64,000 nt of DNA from Doryteuthis pealeii (Eukaryota; Mollusca; Cephalopoda; Myopsida; Loliginidae). Location of the stretch: positions 82,342,356-82,406,355 of the forward strand of contig CM042152.1 in NCBI GenBank assembly GCA_023376005.1, given 5' to 3'. A program made the position numbers and the translations under genes. Numbering within the stretch: the first letter of the stretch is position 1; each line of letters opens with the position of its first letter. This document shows, piece after piece, positions 62,664 to 64,000 of the stretch. The notes below the pieces were generated by a model that saw nothing but the letters and a program-made list of their open reading frames with translations, did not search any database and had not been told where the DNA came from.

Positions 62664-63235
62664 TACAGTAGGGTAGGTTGATTTTTCACTTTTAAAAAAA
62701 TATCAAATTCTCTCAAACAGCAAAAGTTGTGTGTTGATATAATGAATACTGATACCAAAAACTAGATTTCTTACTTGCACCATTGTTTGAGGAAATAGCA
62801 TCAAAGATCATCAACTGAAATGCACTAAAAAATCCTCATTTTCCAACATTTAGTCTAGAAATTGTTAGAAAATTAGCAATTTCAATATTTAAAACAGAAA
62901 AGATTGTCATTTTAAATGAAATGAATAAAATATAACTAGAATTGAAATTGAAAATATACCCCTCTCACCACTGACACTTTCAATATGCTGCTTTTTACCT
63001 AATAATTAAGCTATAACAATGATTAGAAAATTTAATAATTTCAATATCTAAAACATTGTCATTTTAAATAAAATGAATAAAATATAACTAAAATTCAAAT
63101 TGAAAATATGCCCCCATCATAACGACACCTCTGAAATGTTGCTTTTTGCCTAATAATTAAACTGTAACAGTGATAACATTTTAAAAGATTGAAATCTATT
63201 TCCTCAAATAAAGGTAAAGTTTTAAAGAAAAATAA
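62664..63235. mobile_element. Dispersed repeat G, second copy
   Basis: 'agggtaggttgatttttcac' and 'aaattctctcaaacagcaaa' as at 15.19 kb. The segment 'aatttcaatatctaaaacag' to 'cctaataattaa' is duplicated inside (about 62873-63010 and 63020-63160). The right terminus is missing. Confidence 0.75.
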
Positions 63236-63239
63236 CTGA

Positions 63240-63835
63240 ACTTTATAAATACCACTTCTGATGCAGTTGTACAATCTGCACTCGTGATTGGTCTTTGAGT
63301 ATGAATAATAAGAGTAAGAAGCCAGGATTTTTTGATGCCGATTTAAAAGTTAGGAAGACAGGCTTTCTTGACATGATTGATTGGAGCAACACAATCTTCA
63401 TACCCTCATCTTTTTACAGCTGTACTCTCCAAAGATTAGAAAATGTCAAGAAAAAGTGTTTAGATATTTTTTTCTAAATTAATTTGGCATTCTTTTTCTT
63501 TATTAATTTTTTTTTTAAATCTTATCTATTTTTTTAATTTAATTTTCAAAAGAAAATATATGTATCTAAATTTCATGTGTATATCATTTAAAAACATTTA
63601 ATTTTTTTATGTTGTGGATTTCATGGCCCTGACACTAATTAGGCTATTTTGACAGATTTTAATTAAGTGCTTAGCAATAATTTTGAATAATGAGGTCTTA
63701 TCTTGCATTAATTCACCAACATTAAATGTAGAGGCTTAATTGAAGCTGTTTATTCAAACTAAAGCATTTTGGTATACAGATAACCACATGGGTCGTATAA
63801 CAAAACAGTATTTTCTTTCCCCAAAGTTTTCAAGC
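63240..63835. other. No gene recognised
   Basis: The 60-codon plus-strand frame at 63295 (MSMNNKSKKPGFF start) contains two 'lysine-x-GF(F/L)D' repeats, but has no known domain and no splice or poly(A) context I can defend. Confidence 0.5.
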
Positions 63836-63837
63836 AT

Positions 63838-63950
63838 AAGATTGGTTGATTTTTAATGGCATGTCAATGCATCTTAGGTTATTTTATGCCTAGAAGTTAG
63901 GGAATTGCCTTCTTTGTACATTTATATTTTTTGTGTAGTTATCATCGGGG
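63838..63950 (-). mobile_element. SINE family B tail part at window end
   Basis: 'tttttaatggcatgtcaatg', 'ttattttatgcctagaagtt' and 'ttttttgtgtagttatc', then a G-run. Confidence 0.8.
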
Positions 63951-64000
63951 GGGGGGGGGCATTTGCAGGTCACTGTAACTGAAACAAGGATGAAATTAAA

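Overview
This window looks like intergenic or intronic DNA from an animal nuclear genome. It is AT-rich and loaded with microsatellites and interspersed repeats. I find no complete protein-coding gene, no rRNA operon, no functional tRNA and no CRISPR array. The mix of several tRNA-headed SINE families, non-autonomous Helitrons, hammerhead-bearing Penelope-like elements, CR1-type and endonuclease-RT LINE tails and mariner fragments points to a repeat-rich invertebrate. A mollusc or other lophotrochozoan is my best guess, but no single-copy gene here confirms it.

Read as a repeat landscape, the window has five layers. (1) Helitron-like elements: one non-autonomous family (called H1) recurs about 12 times on both strands. 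It has a 5' TC, a 3' hairpin built from GCACCC / GGGTGC, and a CTAG end. Two further families are H2 (3 copies) and H3 (2 copies). (2) SINEs: family L (tRNA-Lys-like head, about 10 copies), D (head with TGGTGTAATGGTTA, about 10), S3 (a different tRNA-like head, about 8), and A and B (about 560 bp and 380 bp; many copies), which share a 3' tail with S3. Target-site duplications (TSDs) of 12-13 bp are visible for several copies. A GC-rich retroposon E (4 copies) has a 16-bp TSD. (3) LINE, PLE and LTR remnants: two CR1-like 3' ends, four endonuclease-RT LINE pieces, one PLE GIY-YIG endonuclease, several hammerhead-ribozyme motifs, and two LTR copies of one retrotransposon. (4) DNA transposon debris: mariner transposase fragments at 32.4, 43.8 and 54 kb, and at least seven MITE or foldback elements. 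(5) Simple-sequence arrays: GA-rich arrays at 6.5, 8.4, 14.0 and 48.2 kb, many (TA)n tracts, and a 48-bp minisatellite at 37.5 kb.

Three short stretches look like real or formerly real host coding sequence. They are 48709-48876 (+), with a good splice acceptor; 59702-59920 (+), a plausible terminal exon with downstream poly(A) signals; and 22525-22855 (-), a frameshifted remnant. I could not identify the proteins.

The strongest candidate for something worth new work is the cluster of type-I hammerhead ribozyme motifs: 4756-4797 (-), 4840-4881 (+), 21015-21053 (+), 30113-30240 (+) and 34555-34594 (-). Two sit head to head in a 177-bp inverted repeat, and one has a long helix II. Second comes the web of nested insertions: SINE in Helitron, SINE in SINE, MITE in SINE, retroposon in Helitron. 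It gives a relative age order for these families.
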